A stretch of 64,000 nt of DNA from DTU013 sp964512095 (GTDB lineage: Bacteria; Bacillota; Clostridia; Acetivibrionales; DTU013). The notes beneath the pieces were generated by a model that saw only the letters and a program-made list of their open reading frames with translations, was not told the DNA's origin and ran no database searches. The position numbers and the translations under genes were made by a program. How positions within the stretch are numbered: the stretch's first letter is position 1; every line of letters begins with the position of its first letter. Where the stretch lies: the NCBI GenBank assembly GCA_964512095.1, contig CAZEIH010000001.1, positions 62,001 through 126,000 of the forward strand, written 5' to 3'. Below, piece after piece: positions 57,501 to 64,000 of this stretch.

Positions 57501-60500
57501 GAGACTTTGCATTTGGCGAAGTAATACTGGCCGAGGCACCGTCCTGATTTACAGCACTTCCTTTGATTACAGCGTAAATATGATCTCCATCCTCAATTGC
57601 CTTTTTTAACCCTTTTAGTACAACTACACCAGCTCCCTCTCCAATACCTGTTCCGTCAGCTGAATCATCAAATGTTCTCGTTCTGTCATCGGAGGATTCG
57701 ATTCCCACACCATTTTCCTTATTCCTCTTAAAGGGGATAAGGTTAATTTTTACTCCTCCAGCAAATGCCACATCGCACTCACCATTAATTATTGCCCTTC
57801 TGGCCATGTGTACTGCAACCAGCGAGGATGAGCATGCTGTGTCTACGACAGCTGTCGGACCCCTGAAGTCCATCAGATATGCTATTCTGCTTGGTATAAT
57901 AGAAGCCAGGTTGCCCACTACTGAGCCCGCATATTTCAAGGGCTGCATATCAGATATGAGTCTATCATAATCAAATGTTGTTTTTGCAAACCCAACATAT
58001 ACTCCTGTTTTGGTTCCTGTCAGCCTATCTCCTCCATATCCGGCATCCTCCATGGCTTCCCACACAGTCTCCAGGAAAAGTCTTTGGTTTGGATCCATGT
58101 AGCTTGCTTCTTTAGGAGTTATACGAAAAAAGCTGCTATCAAATTTGTCTATATCCTTTAGAAACCCTCCCTTGGAGTACTCCATCTCCTGGGAATCCAA
58201 ATGTATATATTCCGACACGTATGAGCTGATGTCCCTTTTCCTGCCCTCTGGAAAATCAATAATACAATCCTTTCCGCGGACCATATTCTCCCAAAATTCA
58301 TCAATGTCCTCTGCCTGAGGATAACGGGCAGCAACACCTATTACTGCAATATCAGTGTTGGTATGAGTCTCTTGCTGCTCTGCCACATCCACAGTGACAC
58401 TTTCAGTATTCTGATACTGGGCGAGGTGTTCAGCTAGCTTTGCTACACTGGAATAAGAGAACATATCAGCAATTGTCAGCCTTCCTGGGAACTCTTTGTC
58501 AATTTCCCCATGCATTTTTGCTATCAAAACAGAATCACCACCCAAATCGAAGAAGTTTTCATATACGTCAACCTCCTTATAGCCCAATGTTTCTTTGCAT
58601 ATGTGGCCTATAATCTTTTCTATGTCCGTATATCCTTCATTATGATCTTTGCCCTTAAGTATGACATTACACTGGGTACCGGTTTCTTTGTCTTTAAAGC
58701 TACCATTGTCATTGGATGTAATAAAATCACTGATTTCATCGGATATATCAAATGGGAATCTGTCAAGAAAATGTAATGCTTTACTGCATAAATTTACTTC
58801 CCCAATCAAAACTCTGTTAATTCTTTTATGAAAAACAGCATCTAAGCCACAGATTGCTTTATTAGTGGAGATGGCTTTAAAAAAGGTGTCCTTATTAGTT
58901 CCGTAATTGAAAGCCATACCTGTCTCTTTCCAAGCAACCCAATTGATAGCCAAAGTTTTCTTTCCCTTACCTGCTCTATATTCTGCAAAAGAGTCCACGA
59001 AAGCATTAGCTGCAGTATAGTCTCCCTGTCCCGGCTCTCCAAAAAAGGACGCACCCGAGGAATACAAAATAAGGAAGTCCAGGTTCTCCTTCGCAGTAAG
59101 TCTATCAATCAGCCACGTACCTCTCACCTTTGGCGCTAAAACCCGATTAAATTCCTCCAAGGTCTTTCCAAGTATGAATCCATTACCTGCAATTCCTGCA
59201 CTATGGACTATACCGTCAATTTTGCCGTATTTACCTTTAACCTGCCCCAGCAGTGACTCAACATCCTTCTCATTGGATATATCTGCCCTGATATATTCAA
59301 CATTGGAGCCTGTCCTTCTAATTTGCTTTATGGCTGAAATTTTATTGTATAGTCCTGTTTTAGAGTTATCGTCCTGTATCCTTTCCCATTCCGCCTCAGG
59401 AGGCAGCTCAGTTCTTCCTGTAAGAATAAGATTTACTCTGTTTTTCGAGGACAGATATATGGCTGTTTCAATTCCTATTCCACCAAGCCCACCTGTTATA
59501 ATATAAACACCCTTCTCCTTTACGGCAGTATTATCATCCTGAGCCTCATTTATATTGATACGACAAAACTCCTGCCCGTATCTTGTTCCTTCCCGGAAGC
59601 ATATCTGATAATCCTTACAGCTAGCAGCAACTTCATCTACAAGTACTTCAGCACATGTATCCTCATCAATGTCTATATTTCTGCATGTAATACTTTTAGT
59701 CTCTGCACCAATTACCTTACCAAGTCCAATCATAGCTGCCTGCTCTGGGAATATATCTCCTCCATTCCCGGCCACATCCCATGCCCTTGCGGTAACAAGG
59801 ATTATTTCTGTATTATGGTCAGCCCATACCCTTTGAACTGCCTTTGCAAGAAAGAAAAGGCTCACAACACCCATAGAATGTCTATTCTCAAAGGTTTTAA
59901 TATCAGGAGCTTCATCTGTATGGGACAAAGTTTGCAGAAGCAGTACCTGAGAGATTTGTGCTTCCTTGAGTTCTAGCAGCAACCTGCTATAGTCCTCTTC
60001 CCTATTTTCTATAACGAAATTATAAGGCGTTACTCTTTCAAAGCATCGCCCAAAGCTGACTGTTACTACACGATTGCCCCTGGACCGTAGCTCATCAAGG
60101 AGTGCCGTCCCTTTACCGCCAATGTCATCAAAGGCAAGTATGGTTCCTGTAGCATTATGTGATTTAGGCCTAGCTATACCTTTTTCTTTCCATGATAAGC
60201 CATGAAAAAGATGGCTCTCTATTGCATTCTTATATTTTTGTTCATCAATCTCGATCCAACATCGATCCTGTTCAAAAGAGTACGGCGGGAGACTGACCCG
60301 TTTTACCGGTCTATTTTCATAAAGTATATTCCAATCTACAAAAGCTCCCTCTGTGTATAATGAGCAAAGCTCCTCAAGCTTCTTTGCGTTCCGACTGCCC
60401 CCGGCAATAAATTCTTTCATGACTCTAGCTGCCGCGTCATTAATCATACCTGATTCTTTCCGCTTATCATGGCTGCCCCAATAACATCCATGACTGCTTA

Positions 60501-62157
60501 TGTCGTTTATCTGATATTTGCCGAGACTTGCCAGCTTCTCCATGAATTCCTGCATATTGTTGGCAATAAATGCGATTCTGTGATCATGGTGATCCCTACC
60601 CACACATGCTGTAAAGCATATATCCTCAAGCAGGTAATTTTCTCTGGATGATAACCATCTTTCATAGTTACTAAGTAGTGTTTTTAGAACAATATTGCTT
60701 TTAGCAGACAAAACAAATATTTGAGGAGTCCCTACCTGAGTGTTATTCTCCAAATGGGTACTAGTATGCTCTTCCAGAACAACATGGCAATTCGTCCCAC
60801 TGAAGCCAAAGGAACTAACCCCACACCTTTTTGGGCTACTGTTATTTTTCCACTCTCCAAGCTTATCATTTACATACACAGCGGTATGCTGAAGATTTAT
60901 CTTCCTGTTGGGATAACAGAAATGCAATGTTGGTGGAATCTGTCCATTACTTACAGCCAAAGCTGCAGATATTAGATTGATTATACCTGCGCCCTCATAG
61001 AGATGCCCTACATTTGTTTTAACAGATCCTATTGCACAAAATTGTTTTTTATTTGTATATTGCTCAAAAGCCCTTCTTAGGCCATCTATTTCTATGGGAT
61101 CGCCCAATTCAGTACCTGTTCCATGTGTCTGGATGTATGAAATGGTTTCAGGATTTATTCCTGCATTTTCCCAGGCTTTGACGATTACCTCTGCCTGTGA
61201 TATCTGATTGGGTGCCGTAATGCCTATGGATCTCCCATCCTGGTTAATTGCACTCCCCCTGATAACAGCATATATATGATCTTTATCCTTGACAGCCTTT
61301 TTATACGGCTTTAATAGAATGGCCCCCATACCTTCACCAATACCAGTTCCGTCGGATGAATCATCAAATGCTCTTGTTCTACCGTCAGAGGATTCAATAC
61401 CTAGCCTGAACTCTTCTTTATCCAGTGGTACTGTATGAAGCTTTACCCCACCAACAATAGCCATGTCACATTCTCCACTCTGGATTTCCCTACAGGCCAG
61501 GTGAACTGCAACCAGACTTGAGGAGCAGGCTGTATCTACACTAATAGTCGGTCCTTTTAAATCAAGCATATATGACAGTCTTGTTGGAATCATTGCAGGC
61601 AGAGTGGCCACAATAGATACAGGTACCAAATCGGGATTCGTATCATAAATCAGCTTTTGGTAGCTATCCTTAATGGTAGTGGCAAATCCTATGTATACGC
61701 CTGTATTGCTGCCAATTAACTGTTCTCCACTATATCCTGCATCCTCTATCGCCTGCCAGGCAGTCTGCATAAAGAGCCTTTGGCATGGATCCATAAGTGA
61801 TGCTTCCTTTGGGGCAAAGTGAAAAAACCTGTAATCGAACTCATCAATATGATCCAGGTATGCGCCTTTCATATACCTAACATCCTGAGGCTGCATACCT
61901 GTGGCAATCAAATACCTGTCAATATCTCTTCGTCGCGAATCCGGGAAATCTCTAATGCAGTCCCTACCATCCCGAAGGTTTTCCCAGAACTCCTGTATGT
62001 CAGATGCAAAGGGCATATTGACTGACATACCAATTATAGCGATATCATCCACCTTATTCCGCTGGTCCTGGAGCTCCATAAGTAGCTGAATAGCTACCTG
62101 TTTGTCAATTTTCCCTTTGCCTGTGTTATCTGCTATATACTTAAAAACCTTATCCAT
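54511..62157 (-). CDS. Synthase S2: KS-KR-ACP-KS-KR-ACP
   Basis: Bimodular trans-AT PKS of 2548 residues. I take ATG 62157 as start: it has GGGGG five bases upstream and gives MDKVFKYI, matching the N-termini of S3, S7 and S11; a TTG four codons upstream has no ribosome site. Module 1: docking helix; KS (TACSSS Cys near 207, HGTGT, NVGH); KR (GGLGGIG near 889, Tyr near 1049); ACP (GGDSV near 1207). Module 2: KS from about 1271 (Cys near 1441, HGTGT, NIGH); KR (GGFGGMG near 2144, Tyr near 2299); ACP (GGDSI near 2460); docking tail (EEGSTDVDMIL). Both modules should leave a beta-hydroxyl. No DH, ER, MT or AT is present. Confidence 0.96.
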   Translation of the reverse strand: MDKVFKYIADNTGKGKIDKQVAIQLLMELQDQRNKVDDIAIIGMSVNMPFASDIQEFWENLRDGRDCIRDFPDSRRRDIDRYLIATGMQPQDVRYMKGAYLDHIDEFDYRFFHFAPKEASLMDPCQRLFMQTAWQAIEDAGYSGEQLIGSNTGVYIGFATTIKDSYQKLIYDTNPDLVPVSIVATLPAMIPTRLSYMLDLKGPTISVDTACSSSLVAVHLACREIQSGECDMAIVGGVKLHTVPLDKEEFRLGIESSDGRTRAFDDSSDGTGIGEGMGAILLKPYKKAVKDKDHIYAVIRGSAINQDGRSIGITAPNQISQAEVIVKAWENAGINPETISYIQTHGTGTELGDPIEIDGLRRAFEQYTNKKQFCAIGSVKTNVGHLYEGAGIINLISAALAVSNGQIPPTLHFCYPNRKINLQHTAVYVNDKLGEWKNNSSPKRCGVSSFGFSGTNCHVVLEEHTSTHLENNTQVGTPQIFVLSAKSNIVLKTLLSNYERWLSSRENYLLEDICFTACVGRDHHDHRIAFIANNMQEFMEKLASLGKYQINDISSHGCYWGSHDKRKESGMINDAAARVMKEFIAGGSRNAKKLEELCSLYTEGAFVDWNILYENRPVKRVSLPPYSFEQDRCWIEIDEQKYKNAIESHLFHGLSWKEKGIARPKSHNATGTILAFDDIGGKGTALLDELRSRGNRVVTVSFGRCFERVTPYNFVIENREEDYSRLLLELKEAQISQVLLLQTLSHTDEAPDIKTFENRHSMGVVSLFFLAKAVQRVWADHNTEIILVTARAWDVAGNGGDIFPEQAAMIGLGKVIGAETKSITCRNIDIDEDTCAEVLVDEVAASCKDYQICFREGTRYGQEFCRININEAQDDNTAVKEKGVYIITGGLGGIGIETAIYLSSKNRVNLILTGRTELPPEAEWERIQDDNSKTGLYNKISAIKQIRRTGSNVEYIRADISNEKDVESLLGQVKGKYGKIDGIVHSAGIAGNGFILGKTLEEFNRVLAPKVRGTWLIDRLTAKENLDFLILYSSGASFFGEPGQGDYTAANAFVDSFAEYRAGKGKKTLAINWVAWKETGMAFNYGTNKDTFFKAISTNKAICGLDAVFHKRINRVLIGEVNLCSKALHFLDRFPFDISDEISDFITSNDNGSFKDKETGTQCNVILKGKDHNEGYTDIEKIIGHICKETLGYKEVDVYENFFDLGGDSVLIAKMHGEIDKEFPGRLTIADMFSYSSVAKLAEHLAQYQNTESVTVDVAEQQETHTNTDIAVIGVAARYPQAEDIDEFWENMVRGKDCIIDFPEGRKRDISSYVSEYIHLDSQEMEYSKGGFLKDIDKFDSSFFRITPKEASYMDPNQRLFLETVWEAMEDAGYGGDRLTGTKTGVYVGFAKTTFDYDRLISDMQPLKYAGSVVGNLASIIPSRIAYLMDFRGPTAVVDTACSSSLVAVHMARRAIINGECDVAFAGGVKINLIPFKRNKENGVGIESSDDRTRTFDDSADGTGIGEGAGVVVLKGLKKAIEDGDHIYAVIKGSAVNQDGASASITSPNAKSQSEVLLAAWKDAGINAESLSYIEAHGTGTKLGDPIEIEAIKKAFAAHTDKLQLCGIGSVKTNIGHLYEGAGIASLLKSILVLRNKEIPPSLHFVEPNRRILFEASPVYVNDRLTPIERNLHPLRCAVSAFGFSGTNCHMVLEEAPVVRSEAAEPDTAYVIAISAKSRNSLSEILKSLIEKRHRWVNEELRDISFTLNTGRGHYSHRLGFIAKDKDDFIQKLEAAACSPDFAELPENMLYGEHRIRNANDLNNGIGDITNDEIRKLSNSANALIETLLADYKNNGDCLLDICKFYVSGANFEWDNLYTGMKAKRLSLPGYRFEKTRRWMDSPTDRSIDAPTDSMVNTEEAAPIHYYLEWVQEDMPSTGTIPTNGTYLVFEDEQGLYAEIVDVLRDHGNNVLCVTMGEYYRDIGDNRYEIGSSFDDYKKLIDSVIDINLTGIIHLSSIRKEMRVDSLESLEQSQQLGFYSLFYLSKAIASAGIQSDIQLTVISRYVDRVNHSEKYIQPENAPLFGFARSIPKEFSNVKCKCIDIDEITPITQVIGDFTQETGPYSVAYRAGERYTEEFREKIMTGTENVLMEFKKEGSYIITGGFGGMGIEMAKYLAAGGAGRIALISRTAVPQRDLWEDVLVNDPSNRFTERIRKALEIEKLGAEVLSFAADISDYSDVKDIIHELHKSYGRINGIIHCAGTTGHSMIIDKTDAQLRQILLPKIQGTWILDSLTNEDNLDFFIMASSVATMFSTAGQGDYAAANAYLDSFVQFRRIKEQHAMAINWVAWKEVGMAANLGFTYDTIFKAVCTKPAVEAFHWALVADVDRTLIGEINYQSRISQYIKNYTFRVSESILSKLDDSLKSQEPKTHESSGKLRLDGGENEGNYTEIEKTIAHILWEEMGYDDIDVRDNFFDMGGDSIILAKIRQKINLAYAGKVSITDLFEYPTIEKLAKFLGEQEDDDLPIDNINHTEDDSEMEAQIARMVEQLEEGSTDVDMILKDLDRI

Positions 62158-62162
62158 CTGTA

Positions 62163-62167
62163 CCCCC
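62163..62167 (-). promoter_or_regulatory. Ribosome binding site deciding the S2 start
   Basis: GGGGG on the minus strand, five bases before ATG 62157 and overlapping the last codons before it; supports the ATG over an in-frame TTG at 62169. Confidence 0.6.
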
Positions 62168-62170
62168 AAA

Positions 62171-64000
62171 CTACAGTTTTCTTATATACTCTAGAGCATC
62201 ATTTACACTGTAGCTTTCTTGACACTCCTTACTAACCAATGTCTCATCTGCTGCTAAGGATTTTTCAATTATTATTGAAGAGCCTTTATCAGTACCATCC
62301 AAAAATGATGCCAGCTTGTAAACCGATGAATATGCAAACAAATCAGTAATGGCAAGTCTTCCGGGATACTTCTCATCAAGGAGTAAATAAATACGCTTAA
62401 TAAGAATAGAATCCGCTCCCAGTTCAAAAAAGCTGTCATGAATATGCACTTCATCAAAACCAAGAACTCTTTTACACATACCTGCTATATTCCGCTCAGT
62501 TTCCGTGTAGTCTCCCTCTTTCCTACCAGCCAGCCTCACTTCAGCCATACTGCCAGTGTTTACATCTGGCCTTTTACCTGTCTTAACTGTCGCAAGCCTG
62601 CTTTGAATTTTATCGGATAAGAGTAATGAGCTCTTCTCTGCCATCTCCCTCAAATAACAGGATTCCATGTTTATTTCTCCAATGACCGCCCGTTGTATTC
62701 CGGAGCCTATAAGCCGTTCAAAAGCATCCAGGCCTGTCTGTGTAGAAAGGGGTTTAAAGAAACCTCCAGAATTGAATCCATGGCGGTAGGCCATTCCTGT
62801 CTCGCTCCACTCCACCCAGTTGAAGGTAATTGTTCCTGATTTTTTCATACCTCTGCTAGCTACAAATGCATCAAGGTATGCATTTGCAGCTGCATAATCC
62901 GACTGTCCAATATCTCCTGACAGGGTCAGTGCTGATGAGAACAGTGCAAAAAAGTCCATATCATATTTTTCAGTTGCCTTGTCAAGAGCCCATGTTCCCC
63001 AGACCTTTGGAAGCATTACCTGCTTTAGGGTATCAATGTCCTTGCTCATAATTAATCCGCTTCCTGCAACACCTGCAGCATGGATTACACCATTAATCCT
63101 TCCAAACCTTTCACCCAGGTCATCTATTGCAAGGGCAACCTCAGAGACTCTGGAAATATCCAGGGCAACTAGTACTACCGTTGAACCTGAACTCTCAATT
63201 TCTTTGAGAGATGAAATTTTACTACACAGAGATATGTCCGACCCATCCTGTAAAATTCTTTCCCAATCTGCCTTTTCAGGGAAGCTGGACCGATTGATCA
63301 GAGCGATATTAACCTTTTCCCTGGACGCCATTCTCTTGGCAATTTCAATTCCAATTCCACCCAGGCCACCGGTTATCACATATACCCCATCAGATCTCAG
63401 TACCATATTATTACCCATGGGGGGCTTGGCTTCCATTTCTCCCAGTACTTCCACATATCGGATGCCATTTCTGTATGCAACCATTAAATCCTTATTACTT
63501 ATAAATATTTCTTTAGCTATTTCCTCAATTCTTGTTTCATTATCGATATCCAAGCACTTGCATTTAATTCTTGAGCTTTCAATCCCTGTAACCTTGCTAA
63601 ATCCAAACATTGGAGCATTTTCCGGCTTTAGCTCTGTTTCCTTCCCTGTTACCTGATATACAGGATCAGAGATTAGTACTACATTGACCGTATTACTAAG
63701 CTTAATCCTAAGCAAAGCCTGAATCAGCTCAAAGAGAAAGAAAACCCCTCTGTCCTGAGACTCGCATATGCCCTTCTCATCCTCCGGCTGTGGCTGACCA
63801 TGTGAGAATAAGTAGACAACCGTCATAATCCCTTTATTCTCAATCATCTGAGCCAGTTCATCCCCTGAAGCTTCTCCCCTACACACCTTAATAATATCTG
63901 TATTAAGCTCCAAAAACCTTTCAGCTAGCTTTTCACCGTAGTCAGCTTCGTCCTTCATGATTAATATTGGCCCTATGTTCTCCATAATAGAGGGCTGCTC
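62171..64000 (-). CDS. Synthase S1: ...KR-ACP (5' end cut by window)
   Basis: C-terminal part of an upstream megasynthase. The frame has an internal ATG at 63985 but stays open to base 64000 (E-Q-P-S-I before that Met). That segment aligns with the linker before the KR in the other subunits (compare QAPSLD in S6), so the true start and a KS are expected beyond the window. Visible are the structural half of a KR, a catalytic KR with GGLGGIG (near base 63370), and Tyr and Asn in SDYAAANAY, then an ACP with GADSI in place of GGDSI, and a short docking tail (VNDALEYI). The stop lies 13 bases before the chosen S2 start. Predicted product: a beta-hydroxyacyl chain passed to S2. Confidence 0.9.
   Translation of the reverse strand, partial: EQPSIMENIGPILIMKDEADYGEKLAERFLELNTDIIKVCRGEASGDELAQMIENKGIMTVVYLFSHGQPQPEDEKGICESQDRGVFFLFELIQALLRIKLSNTVNVVLISDPVYQVTGKETELKPENAPMFGFSKVTGIESSRIKCKCLDIDNETRIEEIAKEIFISNKDLMVAYRNGIRYVEVLGEMEAKPPMGNNMVLRSDGVYVITGGLGGIGIEIAKRMASREKVNIALINRSSFPEKADWERILQDGSDISLCSKISSLKEIESSGSTVVLVALDISRVSEVALAIDDLGERFGRINGVIHAAGVAGSGLIMSKDIDTLKQVMLPKVWGTWALDKATEKYDMDFFALFSSALTLSGDIGQSDYAAANAYLDAFVASRGMKKSGTITFNWVEWSETGMAYRHGFNSGGFFKPLSTQTGLDAFERLIGSGIQRAVIGEINMESCYLREMAEKSSLLLSDKIQSRLATVKTGKRPDVNTGSMAEVRLAGRKEGDYTETERNIAGMCKRVLGFDEVHIHDSFFELGADSILIKRIYLLLDEKYPGRLAITDLFAYSSVYKLASFLDGTDKGSSIIIEKSLAADETLVSKECQESYSVNDALEYIRKL

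Noticed and set aside
62158..62169. TTG at 62169 as start of S2
   Set aside because: It lacks a ribosome site, while ATG 62157 has one and gives the N-terminus shared with sister subunits.
62979..63656. Plus-strand open frame of 225 codons opposite S1
   Set aside because: It lies wholly opposite the KR of S1, has no recognisable domain or ribosome site, and similar antisense frames recur opposite the same KS and KR segments of the other subunits.
62171..63985. A complete 604-residue KR-ACP protein starting at ATG 63985
   Set aside because: The frame continues upstream to the window edge with sequence matching the linker that precedes KR domains in the other subunits, so the ATG is internal.
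1..64000. Insertion sequences, CRISPR arrays, tRNA or rRNA genes
   Set aside because: None was found; the long internal similarities are between homologous KS, KR and A domains rather than mobile elements.

Overview
This 64 kb window lies entirely inside one very large biosynthetic gene cluster, a modular trans-acyltransferase (trans-AT) polyketide synthase / nonribosomal peptide synthetase hybrid. Every credible gene is on the minus strand, so transcription runs from high to low coordinates. The DNA is AT-rich, has strong purine-rich Shine-Dalgarno sites and includes a cobalamin-type radical SAM enzyme. This points to a low-G+C Firmicute, probably an anaerobic Clostridia member, but no gene here fixes the genus. 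Both ends are cut: the first synthase (S1) lacks its start and the last (S11) lacks its stop. No gap between genes exceeds about 215 bases. No tRNA, rRNA, CRISPR array, transposase or plus-strand gene was seen.

Layout in transcription order. S1 (64000-62171): end of a KR-ACP module. S2 (62157-54511): KS-KR-ACP-KS-KR-ACP. S3 (54482-49275): KS-KR-ACP-C. A block of small genes follows: a B12-binding radical SAM protein (49241-47670), a 3-hydroxyacyl-CoA dehydrogenase-type enzyme (47633-46788), a free ACP (46684-46448), an acyl-CoA dehydrogenase (46395-45262) and a free-standing acyltransferase, AT1 (45048-43789). Then S4 (43744-37559): half-C-A(Thr)-PCP-KS-ACP-C. S5 (37522-31961): A(unknown)-PCP-C-A(Ser)-PCP-half-C. 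A second free acyltransferase, AT2 (31932-30670). S6 (30539-26646): KS-KR-ACP. S7 (26658-21928) and S8 (21927-17071): KS-DH-KR-ACP each. S9 (17029-13058): KS-KR-ACP. S10 (13065-6025): KS-KR-ACP-C-A(Gly)-PCP. S11 (6022-1): KS-KR-ACP-C followed by a C-terminal domain resembling BtrH, the butirosin acyltransferase.

How the parts work together (inference from collinearity). None of the ten KS modules contains an acyltransferase, so AT1 and AT2 must load the carrier proteins in trans. The ACP, acyl-CoA dehydrogenase and hydroxyacyl-CoA dehydrogenase resemble the set that makes hydroxymalonyl- or aminomalonyl-ACP extenders (zwittermicin and FK506 pathways). The FkbH-type loading enzyme is not in the window. 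The line would build a hydroxylated ketide segment (S1-S3), add Thr, one unreduced ketide unit, an unassigned amino acid and Ser (S4-S5), then a hydroxyl / diene / hydroxyl segment (S6-S9), a further hydroxylated unit and Gly (S10), and a last hydroxylated unit (S11). No thioesterase is visible; release may depend on the terminal C domain and/or the BtrH-like domain.

The most unusual points are the BtrH-like terminal domain, condensation domains separated from their adenylation domains onto different proteins with orphan half-C domains nearby, a putative unusual extender pathway in a trans-AT system, and a duplicated structured element in two intergenic gaps.
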